From Lasiosphaeris hirsuta (Eukaryota; Ascomycota; Sordariomycetes; Sordariales; Lasiosphaeriaceae), in NCBI GenBank assembly GCA_030549175.1, contig JAUKUA010000007.1:3906001-3970000 (forward strand): a DNA stretch of 64,000 bases, written 5' to 3'. The translations under genes were made by a program, and so were the position numbers. The notes under the pieces were generated by a model that did not search any database, was not told the origin of the DNA, and was given only the letters and a program-made list of their open reading frames with translations. This document shows positions 20,590 through 31,033 of this stretch, piece by piece. Position 1 is the first letter of the stretch. Each line of letters starts with the position of its first letter.

Positions 20590-21712
20590 ATGAAGTTCCC
20601 GATCCTCGCCAGCACCGTGGCCCAGGCCTTATCCGCCTCGGCCGGTACCATCCTCTGGGATGGCCGCGTCAACGACCTGTCCTCGTCAACGGATCTGGAG
20701 AAGTGGTCTTGGGGCAGCCAGGTTGGCCCATACCAGTACTACATCCACGGTGCATCCCCAGTGGCATCCTATATCAACCTGTCGCCCAACTTCAAGAACC
20801 CGGCCGACACAGGCTCATTGCAGGGTATCAAGATCACGCTCGGCAACACGGCTTACTGGAACGGCCAGAACATGCGTCGCACAGAGCTGATCCCCCAGAC
20901 CACGGCAGCCATCAACCAGGGTAAGGTCTACTACCACTTTTCGCTGATGCGCAACGACGTCAATGCCCCAGCTACCACGCGAGAGCATCAGATTGCCTTC
21001 TTCGAGAGCCACTTCACCGAGCTCAAGGCTGGCTGGCTGGCTTTCCGGCGCCGCTGGCATCTCGGACCCGCTCCGATGGTGCATTGGTGGCGATACTAAG
21101 TGGAGTGTCAACTGGGATGCCGATGTCTGGCACAACGTCGCCTATGAGATCGATTTCAACGCCGGCACTGTTGGCTTCTGGCACTCGACCGGGAGCGACT
21201 CCCTGACCCAGAAGATTGCCCCTGTGAAGACGAGCACTAGCAGCAACGGCGCTGATTGGCACGTTGGTGTCCTCGAACTGCCTCGCTCAGGCTACGCGGA
21301 TGCTACTGAAGATTACTTCTGGTCGGGCGTGTACATTGAGAACGGAAGCCTGACGACCTCCGTCACCGGCTCTGGTAAGCCCCCGCCATCAAACTGTTGA
21401 CTTACATGATGCTAACTCCAAGCAGGATCGCCTCCCCCTAGCGGCCGCAACACAAGCAGCAGCAGCGTCGACAATAAACCATCGACATTTTCTACCCGGG
21501 TCTCATCCACATCGACGACGCTCGTCACCTCGACAACCGGGACTCAGACAACCACGAGCAGCAGCTCTGCGCCGGCCGCCACAACCACCAGCAGCGGCTG
21601 CTCGGCAGGCGGGTACACCCAGTGTGGTGGTGTCGGTTTCAGCGGTTGCAAGTCTTGCACTGCCCCGTACACGTGCAAGTACTCCAATGACTGGTACTCG
21701 CAGTGCTTGTAA
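20590..21712 (+). pseudogene. PL20 glucuronan lyase with CBM1, frameshifted
   Basis: PL20 enzymes cleave beta-1,4-glucuronan by elimination outside the cell; CBM1 binds cellulose. The signal peptide MKFPILASTVAQALSASA precedes GTILWDGRVND. Frame 1 then runs through WSWGSQVGPYQYYIHG, NMRRTELIPQT and EHQIAFFESHFTELK. At about 21021-21035 the family sequence moves to the next frame (AGWLSGAAGISDPLRW, ADVWHNVAYEIDFNAGTVGF, GADWHVGVLELPRSG). The junction has three GGCT units where two would keep frame. A normal intron 21375-21425 (GTAAGC, branch GCTAAC, GCAG) leads to a Ser/Thr linker and a CBM1 ([15 protein letters not shown]...WYSQCL). As written the protein would stop after about 170 residues. 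A sequencing error is the main alternative. Confidence 0.8.
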
Positions 21713-23172
21713 AGTGGCTGGCCGGTTGGCGGCAGGAAGGAATGCTTGTATATAGCCCCTTCATTTCTTGTCTATAGTTATTGCATCACCCTTTTTGACC
21801 TCACAAGCATAGGGATCAACCCTTGAACTATGCCGGGTGTCCTTCCCGGGATTCCCGAGACATGTAAGTTTCCGCGGACTTGTCGTCTCCCATACATATG
21901 ACGAGGCGTGTTTCCCACGAGGCCATGTTCGTGCAGCATGGGATACCATGCCACATTGTCGACAACTTCTCGATGCCGGCAGAAATAGACATTGATGTGC
22001 GATGGTGCACATGTACAACAGACACCACGCAATGTTGCCGTGTTAGAGTTGGATCCACAATTAAGACGAGCTTGTCCAACTTGATTTTTTTCTCTGCAAA
22101 GACCGTCAAGTCCCAGAAACATTCTAGGCGTTTGATGTTAGGTACCAAGAATTTTTCTACACTCAATCCACGGCCGCTGACTGAATCCATCCAAATCATC
22201 TCCCCAAAACACATATTTACAGGACATCTCACAATTTCCCCACAGAAAACCCGTCCTTGATTTTGCTGTCTTCACCAGTCGACCGATGCACTTCTAACTC
22301 CCGAGGGAGGGGCTCCCCTTGTTTCATCGGCGGTGCTCCAAAGTCTGCACCAATCTCCCTCAGCCCGGGAAGGAGCCTTGGTAGTCCATCCCTGCCTCGA
22401 GATGCCCGGGACTGCAGGCTTCCGACTGGTGCTTGCGACAGCATGCCGTCAAGGACAAGACCTAGGCTAGTCTGTCAGAGAGTGATTAGATTCTGATTGT
22501 GTTGCGGAAAATCAATTTGCGAATCGGAAAAGCGGCACTCTACGTCGTGGCCCGGTGTGCTATATCCACAGGATTGAGAAGGAGGGACACAAGATCTGGG
22601 TAGGTGCCTTGATCGGTGCCGATGATGCACCACGCCGACTTTTTGCCGCAGCCTGCAGCTTCTACACGGTGGTCAAGCATCTCAGTGGCACCCGGGAGAG
22701 TGCATCTCCTATCGCGACATAGTCCGTCCAAGGTTCAGCAAACATTTACCTTTGGTGGGGCGCAGATTTTGTCCAGGAAGGTCCCCAGCGTGCAGCCTAG
22801 AATAGAGGGTCCAAGACGAAGTGGCAGGCGTTGCCATGGATCCTCCTAACGAATCCACGGCAGCCAAGGGCTAGTCCTTGCTGTTTGCCCTGTGCTGAGA
22901 TCAATCGGGTCCCTGCCCGGGCATGCTCGCAATAGAGGAAGCAGCTTTGGTCGTCTGTCTGCACCATATAATCTCTCGAGCCCCGAAGGAGATATTTTTC
23001 TTCCTCCAGCCGACCACATCTTCATCAATCATCAAGCATCGTTCCCAGTTACCACATCGGACTCGCACTGCCATATCTTTTGCAAGACCCGCATTCTTGA
23101 TCCCCCCCCCCCCCCCCCCCCCCTCCATCAAGAAACCACTCTCAGAATCTTCAATCAACAACAGTCATCACA
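21713..23172. other. Intergenic, no gene seen
   Basis: Short frames only. The last 70 bp, before the next ATG, hold a 22-nt poly-C tract. Confidence 0.4.
23102..23123. repeat. Poly-C tract (22 nt) in a 5' leader
   Basis: Twenty-two C, 50 bp upstream of the ATG of the secreted-protein gene at 23173, probably within its 5' untranslated region. Confidence 0.9.
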
Positions 23173-23757
23173 ATGCAGCTCACCACCACCGCCGCCATGC
23201 TCTCCCTCATCTCGGGTCTTGCCATCGCCACCCCTTTCCCGCGCCCTCTCCCCGCTGCCGTGCCCATGGCCTCCGCCCTCGGCCTCGACCAAGACGCCGT
23301 TTTCGTGCCCCAGGACGCGGAGCAGTGGACCATTGAGCACATAAAGCGCAGCTGCGACGGGACTGACACGACCTGCACCTGGTCCTTCACGATCAACACG
23401 CACCGCGAGGAGCTGGCCCCTACCCCGTGCGAGTTCATCGTCGTCGGCGGCCTGGTGGACGGCGGACACCACAGCGGCCCGCCTGCCCCGGAGAAGGATC
23501 AGGGCAAGAAGCACAAACGCGAGGACGAGTTCCTCGTCAAGCCGGCCAGCCAGCAGGACGTGAACAATGCCTGGTGCGGCCCGTACCGCATCGCCACGGG
23601 CTGGAGCGGCCAGTTCGGTCCGGAGAACGGCTTCACGACGCTCTCGGTCATTGACGAGGCCAACCGGCTGGTCCTGTTCCCTGCCTACACCGACAAGCAG
23701 CTGGAGGGCGGTCATGTTGTCCAGCCTGATCAGAGCTATGCCCCACATGCCTTCTGA
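23173..23757 (+). CDS. Small secreted protein, surface/effector-like family
   Basis: 194 aa, no intron. The signal peptide is MQLTTTAAMLSLISGLAIATP. The mature part has WTIEHIKRSC, then DTTCTWSFTINTH, a TPCEF strand, NNAWCGPYRIATGWSGQFG, GFTTLSVID and a terminal YTDKQLEGGHVVQPDQSY. This order matches small secreted proteins of ascomycetes (recalled as surface-protein or hypersensitive-response-inducing-like); no biochemical role is established. Four cysteines (RSC, TTC, TPC, AWC) probably make two disulphides. A His/Lys/Asp-rich insertion (GHHSGPPAPEKDQGKKHKRED), ending in Lys-Arg, splits the domain and could be a Kex2 site. A TATA-like CATATAA lies about 200 bp upstream. Confidence 0.75.
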   Translation: MQLTTTAAMLSLISGLAIATPFPRPLPAAVPMASALGLDQDAVFVPQDAEQWTIEHIKRSCDGTDTTCTWSFTINTHREELAPTPCEFIVVGGLVDGGHHSGPPAPEKDQGKKHKREDEFLVKPASQQDVNNAWCGPYRIATGWSGQFGPENGFTTLSVIDEANRLVLFPAYTDKQLEGGHVVQPDQSYAPHAF

Positions 23758-25869
23758 GGGACTTTACATCATGGGACTTCTCAGCCTGGGCTGGGATGAT
23801 TTGAGACAACGCGAAGGGACTGGATGGACAGACACGATCAGGGTGGTTTGTTCGGGAAGAGGGAAGAATGGAAGCATCAATATGGTAGTTGGCGGCTCAA
23901 GACGGTAATGAAATGGGGAGTAATACAGTCTAATCAGAATCACGTCTAATTGATCCGTGTTTGTCTTGTGAAGGTGACGCTCTCGCTGAATCTCCGAACC
24001 CCCCGGAGCATTGTTGTTGTCAGGGTTTCCAAGGTGCCTCGTCGCCGTTTCGTTTATTGAAAAGGCATTTTAGATTACTAATCATCCCTTTCCAAATACC
24101 GGAAATGCCGTTATTGATGCCGGAATGTTCGGCGCTAACAAACAAGCTAGAGTTGGGGGGAGGGCGTTTCGAGAAGATGGAGTCATCGATTATGATAGAT
24201 TATTGTTGACAAGAGTGAGGACGTTTGTCGTGATAGTAGAATGAAAAATTTTATGCACACCCCGAGTTTTCTGTTCAATGATGGCCTGGAAGAGATGTCA
24301 CGCTGTCGGGCTGAATGCAGGTAGGGTGGTTTGGGCCGTTTCGCGGGGACGGGGGGTCCAGAAGGAGGCTTACAGCGGGGGCGGGGGGAACTTTGTGAAA
24401 GATTTGTTCCTATGCCTTGCAAACAAAAGCTGGGTCGAGTGGTGGCGACAGCTGTGGTCTGTATCGGCTTGCTGCTTGTAAGGCTGCAGTCCATTGACGG
24501 GGTCCTGGTCAATATACCCCGCTTAGCCACCGCTTGTGATCCCCCACTGGCCAGAGCGCCGGGGTCTTGGCAGCGAACGCGCCTAGAAAAGACAACACGC
24601 TTCCCTCTTGCTCCATCGTCGCGCTCTCACATGGCATCGTTCGAAGACGGTTTCCGACGACGTCAAGTTACCTTTAAGCTAGCAATAGCGTCACGCACCC
24701 CCCGTGGGCGGCCGAGCCACTCATGCAAAGTGCGAACCAAGCATAAAGCTAGGACACCATGCGCCGAGTCTCCTCCAGATTAATGGTGGCGGGAGCACGG
24801 CAGCGCAGCAACGAAAAGACACGGCCAACGAGCGAACTACGCGATGGGGAGAAACTGCAAAAAAAGACCCGAAAGCCTTGGCCTGTGCCCGGCGGGAATA
24901 CACAGGACGATGTTTAAATCGAATTCTTCCATTTGCGGTGTCTTGGAGAGACACCTATTCAACACGGGCCAGTCTCCGCGCCAGTCAAGCTCGAAGTTGG
25001 AAGCAAAAGCTGCACGTCTCGGCGTCTACGCCGAATCTCCCATTGCGCAGTGTTTGGGATAACGGTGAGTCTCTGTGTCTCTTGGAGGCGACCGAGGAAG
25101 TTCGTCCATTTTCAAGGCTTTCCCTGCACTCAATCTGCTTCGGAGGTGCCTGCGCTTGACGCTGGTTTCCTTGTCCATTAGGCTGCTAAGTCAAGAGCCG
25201 ACGGGCAAGGTTCTATTTCACAGCCAGCAACAGTCGCTATTCGTTCCGATGAAAGCGCATCACCTACATCAAGATGCACAGCATCCCCTGCCCCCCCCTC
25301 CCCCCCCCCTCCCTCCCCCTCCCCCTTCAGTGCAGTCTGTTTTATCACTTTCCCAGTCCCTCGAGTGGTGCGTCGCCCTGGCGCGAACCCCGCGGGGTCG
25401 CTCTCCCCTTCCCCGTCTCCTTTCTTGCCTCTTGTCATCTGTGACCCCACAGATTCCTGTGGCCGAACAGGAACATCCTTGGATCTGCTTCGTCTTCGTC
25501 AACTTGCAGGCCTCCGGACCTCGTTTCATCCTCATCCTTCATCTCTACTTTTTCCTGAATTACCTAGACACTGGCAGCTTTCGTGGGGATCCCCGAGCTG
25601 CCCATTCTTGCCCCTTTCCTTTATGCCTACTTGCCTTTGGCTACTTTCTGCATCGATTTCCTTGGTCGTATTCCTATATTAAATACCTATGCGAATACCT
25701 ACGCCGAGTCTTCCTTTCCTCTTCTCGCAGGGCCTCGGGCTAGTCTTCTCCCTCGAGTCTCGATTGGCCCAAGTATTGTCTCGTTGCGTCGCCCCTTCGC
25801 ACTTGGATCTCGACGAGTTCAGCAGCTCCCAATTCGCAACCCAACAACATCCGAGGGAAATCAGCAGCC
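23758..25869. other. Intergenic plus long 5' leader of the MFS gene
   Basis: No supported gene. It contains a fragment of the MITE-like repeat family (24131-24160) and pyrimidine-rich, C-tract-bearing DNA (25288-25325) that probably belongs to the promoter and leader of the transporter. Confidence 0.4.
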
Positions 25870-27689
25870 ATGGCGTCAATAAAGGAGGCTCCAGACTATG
25901 GTTCCAGCCATGACGAGGGAAGGGCGTTTATGGATGGACCTCCCCACCCGCTCGCCGCGCATGGCCCCTTTGGGGGTGAGGATATCCTTGGGTTACAGGA
26001 TCTAGACCCTGCGATGAACTTGAAGATGCATTTGGTAAACGACGTAAGGGGGTACCCCAGAGTTGGGTAATGCGTTCTTATGACCTGGCAACTGATGCGA
26101 ATCTCAACTTTAGGCCATTGACGAGATTGGATGGACGCCGTACCACACAAAACTCTTCTTCCTCAACGGTTTTGGGCAAGCCTACTAAGCCCCTGGCCAC
26201 GGCCTAACACGTTCTCTCTAACGCCTCCGTTGTAGGTATGCCGTCGATTCCCTCACCCTCCTCCTGCAGTCTGTCATCGCCAGCCCGGCCTTCCGCGAGT
26301 TCGGCAAGGGGGGCTACGAGAAGGGGATGACCGTATCTACCTATGTCGGTATGCTCGTGGGCGCCCTCTTCTGGGGACTTAGCGCCGATGTTGTTGGTCG
26401 CCGCTATGCCTTCAATGTTTCCCTTCTAGTATGCTCCATATCCGCCATTGTAGCCGGCGGGATGCCCAACTGGCCTTCGCTGGGCTTCTTTATCGCTATG
26501 GTTGGGTTTGGAGGGGGTGGCAATCTGATCATGGACACCACCGTGTTCTTGGAGTACCTCCCTTCCAACAAGCAATGGGTCTTGACCTTGATGGCGGCAT
26601 GGTGGGGGTTTGGACAGGCGATCACTGGATTCATTGCCTGGGGCTTTCTAGGTATGTCCCTGATGGCATTGGAACCCGTGCCCCATTCATTGCCTTGGAA
26701 CCTGCCCTCTATTGCCTGAGAGCTCGTCCCCTATTGCCTTGGAGCCGAGTGATGCTAACTCGTCCATAGTTCCCGATAGGTGGAACTGTAAACCAGATGA
26801 GCTCTGCACCATGGAGAACAATATGGGCTGGAGATATGTCATGTTCACAAGTGGCGCCCTCGTTTTCGTCATGTCTGTCCTGCGCGTTACTGTCATCCGT
26901 CTGAGAGAGACGCCCAAGTACCTCCTGGGCTTGGGGGACGACGAAAAGGTTGTCCAGACGTTTCAGTTCTTGGCTTCCAAGTATAATCGTCCCTGCAGCA
27001 TCACGGTCGCTAAGCTCGGTGCGTGTGGTCCTGCCGCGGGTGCACACAGCAAGAGACGTCTGTCGCTGAACGAGACCATGGTACACCTTCGCGGTCTCTT
27101 TTCCACCAAGAGGATCGCCATCTCCACCCTCATGATCTGGCTCTCATGGGCCATGATTGGTCTCGCCTACCCCCTGTTCTACGTCTTTTTGCCCAGCTAC
27201 CTTGCCTCGCGAGGAGCGAGCCTAAAGGTTTCGACCTTGGACCAGTGGCGAAACTACGCCCTGACCAACATCAGCTCCATCTTCGGCCCCGTCCTGGCTG
27301 GCTGGATGTGCAACCTCCCGCTTCTCGGACGCCGATACACGATGCTCATTGGGGCGTTTACGACGGCCGGCTTTTTCTTTGCCTACACCTCGGTGCGCAC
27401 GGCAGCACAAGACGTCGGGTTCTCGTGTGCCATCGGGTTCAGTCTCAACGTGTATTATGGCACGCTATATGCGTACACACCGGAGGTATTGCCAAGTGCG
27501 CACAGAGCGACAGGGAATGGTGTTGCGGTTGCGTGCAATCGTGTCATGGGCATCCTCTCGGCCGTGATTGCGACCGTAGCCAACACATCTACCAGCGCCC
27601 CTATCTACATCTGCGGCGGGCTGCTGGTGGCTATGGGGTTGGTGAGTGCTGTGTTTCCGTTTGAGCCGTATGGAAAACGGAGTTCTTGA
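25870..27689 (+). CDS. MFS transporter (sugar-porter/SV2-like)
   Basis: Four exons, 25870-26043, 26114-26175, 26236-26651 and 26770-27689, encode 523 aa. The protein is a 12-helix plasma-membrane-type carrier; the substrate is unknown. The cytosolic N-terminus ends MHLVND-AIDEIGWTPYHTKL, then FFLNGFGYAVDSL begins helix 1. The loop 2-3 signature is GLSADVVGRRYAF, followed by FGGGGNLIMDTTVFLEYLP. A RETPKYLLGLG motif after helix 6 is the ESPRxL-type motif of sugar porters. A central loop has SKRRLSLNE, and TPEVLPSAHRATGNG lies near helix 11. Intron 2 starts GCAAGC: the GC donor is needed for the conserved GFGYAVDS. Introns 1 and 3 are GT-AG. The third (118 nt) holds two near-copies of ATTGCCTTGGA. 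Confidence 0.85.
26176..26235 (+). other. GC-AG intron in the MFS transporter gene
   Basis: 60 nt, donor GCAAGC, branch CCTAAC, acceptor TGTAG. No GT donor nearby preserves the frame into TAT GCC GTC GAT. Confidence 0.7.
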
Positions 27690-27789
27690 GGCATCGTTCT
27701 TCTCGCGAGCATATCTGAGCGTCGGTTGCCAATCATATCACCCGTCTTTGTCGTATTATTCCGCCTCCCGTGTGAGTGCTTTTGTTTTA

Positions 27790-29327
27790 TGGATGTGACG
27801 GAAGTCCCTTTCAAAAGTTTTGCGCAGTGCCAAGCCAGCCACAACCCGTTTATTACATACTATCCCACCCATCCTGCAATCTCAGCTATCCTGGCTATCC
27901 CTTTCTTTCCGGCGGCCCTCTTTGTACTCATCCCCTCCTTCACACTCTTATCACCTGTTAGATATGCTCAACAATCCTCTCAATCCAGGCTTGGATACGC
28001 TCCTACGTAGGGTTTTTCCAGCACTCCTCCCATACTCGTATAGCTTCCGTCCTACTTTTAGGTGCCCCCTTTTTGGTAGTTTCCCGCTTCATCCAAAACC
28101 AACATGGCTCGATCACATTGAGATCAGGTGAGTTGCCTGGCCAAAGAAGGCGTTTGACTTTATGTATATCGTAAATCCGTTGTTGAGCGTGATGTGCGTG
28201 TGAAGGGGCTTTGTCCTCTTGGACTAATGTATCCGGACCGCAGTCAATAGCGAAGGGGAGGAGTTTAGGTATAAGGGTTTTCGTCTGATACCGATACCAG
28301 TCTATCCCACCTTTGAGTTTCGAACAAGTTTACCGTTTGTTTTATTCTATCGCCATATAGGTTTTCGTCCAGGTTTCGTCTTCAGTCCAAGTCTTGCCAT
28401 CTTCGATTCGAGTTCCTAAGCGTCGCGTATAATCGGCTCTAACTCTCCATTCCACTTTTCAAGATCCTTTTCTGCTTGTTCCTTCTCAGCCTTCGTTTCT
28501 GGGAGCTAGCAGTGGTAAGGTTCTTTCCTATCACAAGTAGTTAAAACAACCCCAAAACATAAACTCAGAATATCCTTTCCAACGTTCCCGAATACAACTT
28601 CTAAGAAAACGTTCATCACTTTTCCTCCATATTCAATATCCTCCCCAGCGATGAAGTCAAACAACAGAAGTTTCATCAGACCAAAACCAAATGACCTTTT
28701 TCCAATCCCCTAAAGTCCAATCTTTATGATCAAGACACCATTTCAGACGTTCCTCCCTTATCTTCTTCGTCAACCTAGGCTTCCTCGTTGGTTTGGTCTT
28801 TTTAAACCCTACTTTCTTGAGAATCTTCCAAATTGTAATAGCTGAGATATTGATGCCGTCCAAGCTTAATTCACCAGCGAGATCAGCACAAGATTTCTCA
28901 CGCCCGTATCGATCCTTCTGTATCTTTGCAACTACCTTTTCAATAGTCTCAGGGGTCTGTTTACGTAGACGACCAGATCGAGAAGCATCTTCTAGCCATT
29001 CATCCTTAATAACTAATGGCCGTAGATACGATTGATCGTGCTGACAGTAAGCCCAGTCTTTTTAGATACCTCAGCTGAAGAAAGGCCACAAACTGGGGAC
29101 TTGAGGGTAATAACAAATGTGCGTGTAGAAATGTCTGTATCTGATGCCATTGTAGTAATACCAATAGCGTGTGTGGTGTTGTGTGTTGTGTGATGACGGA
29201 GAAGGCGGGGAAAGGAGGGGTAAGATGTTGCCCGGCGTTGCCAGGGGTGTATGCAATAAACGGGTTGTGGCTGGCTTGGCACTGCGCAAAACTTTTAAAA
29301 GGGATATCCGTACCGACGTCCACTTTT
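27790..29327 (-). mobile_element. Tc1-type DNA transposon, dead
   Basis: Inverted repeats at both ends share an identical 42-bp core (27813-27854 and 29255-29296, beginning AAAAGTTTTGCGCAGTGCCA). The outermost ~25-30 bp on each side are similar but diverged. TA dinucleotides border the element at about 27788 and 29327, but the exact ends are uncertain. The minus strand encodes a degenerate DD34E transposase. Confidence 0.8.
27882..29150 (-). pseudogene. Tc1/mariner transposase, DD34E, degenerate
   Basis: The transposase would cut and paste the element at TA sites. It starts MASDTDISTRTFVITLKSPV with a helix-turn-helix (SSAEVSKKTGLTVSTINRIY). A short deletion and frameshift follow near 29018, then LVIKDEWLEDASRSGRLRKQ. 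Catalytic sites are visible: WSDETS (first Asp, about 28675), VQEDKAPSHAHH (second Asp) and NVIEPCW (Glu), with 34 residues between the second Asp and Glu. At least four stops break the frame, several where CAG/CAA or TGG would be expected, as RIP produces. It ends GDEYKEGRRK. Confidence 0.8.
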
Positions 29328-29329
29328 AC

Positions 29330-29989
29330 ACTACAATTATTTGGTGAGCACGAAGACCTTTGGCTCCGGCGTGCATTTCTCCTACCCCTTTACTGACTTC
29401 TCTCCACTACTTGGGCCGTCGGGAAGGACAATCCGTCTTTGCCTCGTTACCGCCAGGACAGTAGAAAGGGGTATACCAAATGAATCAATATTGTCAGCCG
29501 ATGCACATTCTCCTTCCCAGGGTCCGCAAAACGATGGCGCCCAGCACTTCCAACACACCCAAAGAATTAACAGAAACATACGAAAGACGCTTTCCCAAAG
29601 CGAGAACACTTTTTTTGTCATCCATGGAAACATATTTCACACGAACAACTTATGTTTACACCCCAAAGGCGATACCCCCCTTAAACCCCCACCCTCGCAA
29701 CCGCAACCGCAGCTGTAACACAAACCAATCCCACAGATTGCAACCACAACCACAACTGCAGCCGCAACCGCAACCGCAATTCAAACCAACCCCTTACAAG
29801 CACTACCCCCTATCCCTTCCATTCACAATTCTTCCTCCTCACATCCCTCTTTCACCATCACCATTCCCCACCACCCCTTTTTTTGGTCTTTTAACCCCTT
29901 TTGACAAGCCCTCCGCGCGCGAAAAAAGCAATGTTAATAACCCACCCACCCTCCCAAAATAAAACCTCAAGCAGGAGCTAGGATGCCGC
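29330..29989. other. Intergenic, proline/glutamine-type simple repeats
   Basis: Repeats of CCGCAACCGCAA and CAACCACAACCACAA (29690-29790) keep frames open without gene-like content. It is probably the 3' flank of the next (minus-strand) gene. Confidence 0.4.
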
Positions 29990-31033
29990 CTAAGCGACAA
30001 TCTTCTTGGCGACCTTGCCCGAGACGCGGGGGTGCGAGCGCCAGGCGTACTGGCCGGCGTCCTCGATGCGGGCGGAGTCGGCCTGCGGGCCCTGCGCCGG
30101 CTGCATCTGCTTCCCCCAGGGGACGTTCTGGGGCATCCAGATGGGCACGCCGCGGCGGGCAACCACCTGGGCCGGCTCATCGGGGAAAGCCTTGGGGTCC
30201 GGGCCCGGCCACCTGTCCTCCCAATCAGAGATGGCGGCGCCCATCATGGGCACGAGTTTGTCGCCCAAGTCCGAGTCGTCCGAATCCGAGTCGTCCGAAT
30301 CCGAGTCGTCCGAATCCGAGTCATCCGAATCCTCGACCGCGACGGCGGCGGGCTGTTCGCGATGCACGAGCTTGATATGGGCCGGGACGTCCTTGCTTCC
30401 CGGGCCCATGAGCAGGCCGACCGGGTCGGCGGGGACGGAGAGGGACTCGGACCACGGGAATCCGTAGACGCTCTCGAAGCCGATGTGCTGCGGCATGTCC
30501 TTGTGAGGTTTCTCGGAGCGCTTGGAGATGCCTGCGGGGAATGCATTCGGGTTCGAGTAGTCCCAGTGGGCCGCCGAGGGGGTGTAGATGACGTTGGTCT
30601 TGTTGTAGGCCGCCTCGAGGATCTTTTGGACTTCCTCCTCGTTGGTGTTTGTGCCGTCTGGGAAGGTGACTGCCCACGCCTTGGCGACGCGCCCCTGGCT
30701 GTCGACCCCGAGGACAACGTCGGGCTGGCGGATCTTGCCGGCCAAGGTCGCCTGGGTCAGGGTCAGGTCGATCATGGTACCATCCAGCACGTCAGTCAAC
30801 ATCCGCATCTCGTACCCGGCCCAAACGAGGCCGCCGTTGATGTTCTTCATCACTTGGTTCATGTAGACCATGTTGGCGACCGAGGCCCCGACCGAAGCCA
30901 GGCCGATGAGGCCGAGCGACACCAGGCCCGCCACAGTCCATCGGCTGCGGCGGGGCTGGTGGCACCCGGCACGGGGGCTGGGGACGGACTTCTCGTTGGA
31001 GTACGTGGGGAGGCTGGTGGTGGAGTTGTTCAT
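29990..31033 (-). CDS. Single-pass membrane protein with Ser/Asp repeat
   Basis: No recognised family. I chose the ATG at 31033 (347 aa) because the longer frame opens at GTG. The N-terminal ~35 residues are polar and Pro/Ser-rich, followed by one membrane helix (WTVAGLVSLGLIGLASVGASVANMV). The rest has MKNINGGLVWAGYEMRMLTDVLDG, a possible beta domain with VVLGVDSQGRVAKAWAVTFPDG, then YGFPWSESLSVPADPVG and an acidic Asp-Ser repeat encoded by a 15-bp tandem repeat at 30271-30333. The tail has PIWMPQNVPWGKQMQPAQ. The topology suggests a type II protein with its large domain outside the cytosol. A minus-strand GATATAAGA lies near 31150-31158. Confidence 0.7.
   Translation of the reverse strand: MNNSTTSLPTYSNEKSVPSPRAGCHQPRRSRWTVAGLVSLGLIGLASVGASVANMVYMNQVMKNINGGLVWAGYEMRMLTDVLDGTMIDLTLTQATLAGKIRQPDVVLGVDSQGRVAKAWAVTFPDGTNTNEEEVQKILEAAYNKTNVIYTPSAAHWDYSNPNAFPAGISKRSEKPHKDMPQHIGFESVYGFPWSESLSVPADPVGLLMGPGSKDVPAHIKLVHREQPAAVAVEDSDDSDSDDSDSDDSDSDDSDLGDKLVPMMGAAISDWEDRWPGPDPKAFPDEPAQVVARRGVPIWMPQNVPWGKQMQPAQGPQADSARIEDAGQYAWRSHPRVSGKVAKKIVA
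30271..30333. repeat. 15-bp coding tandem repeat (Ser/Asp)
   Basis: About four units of TCCGAATCCGAGTCG (plus-strand reading), encoding Asp-Ser-Asp-Asp-Ser units in the membrane protein. Confidence 0.9.
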
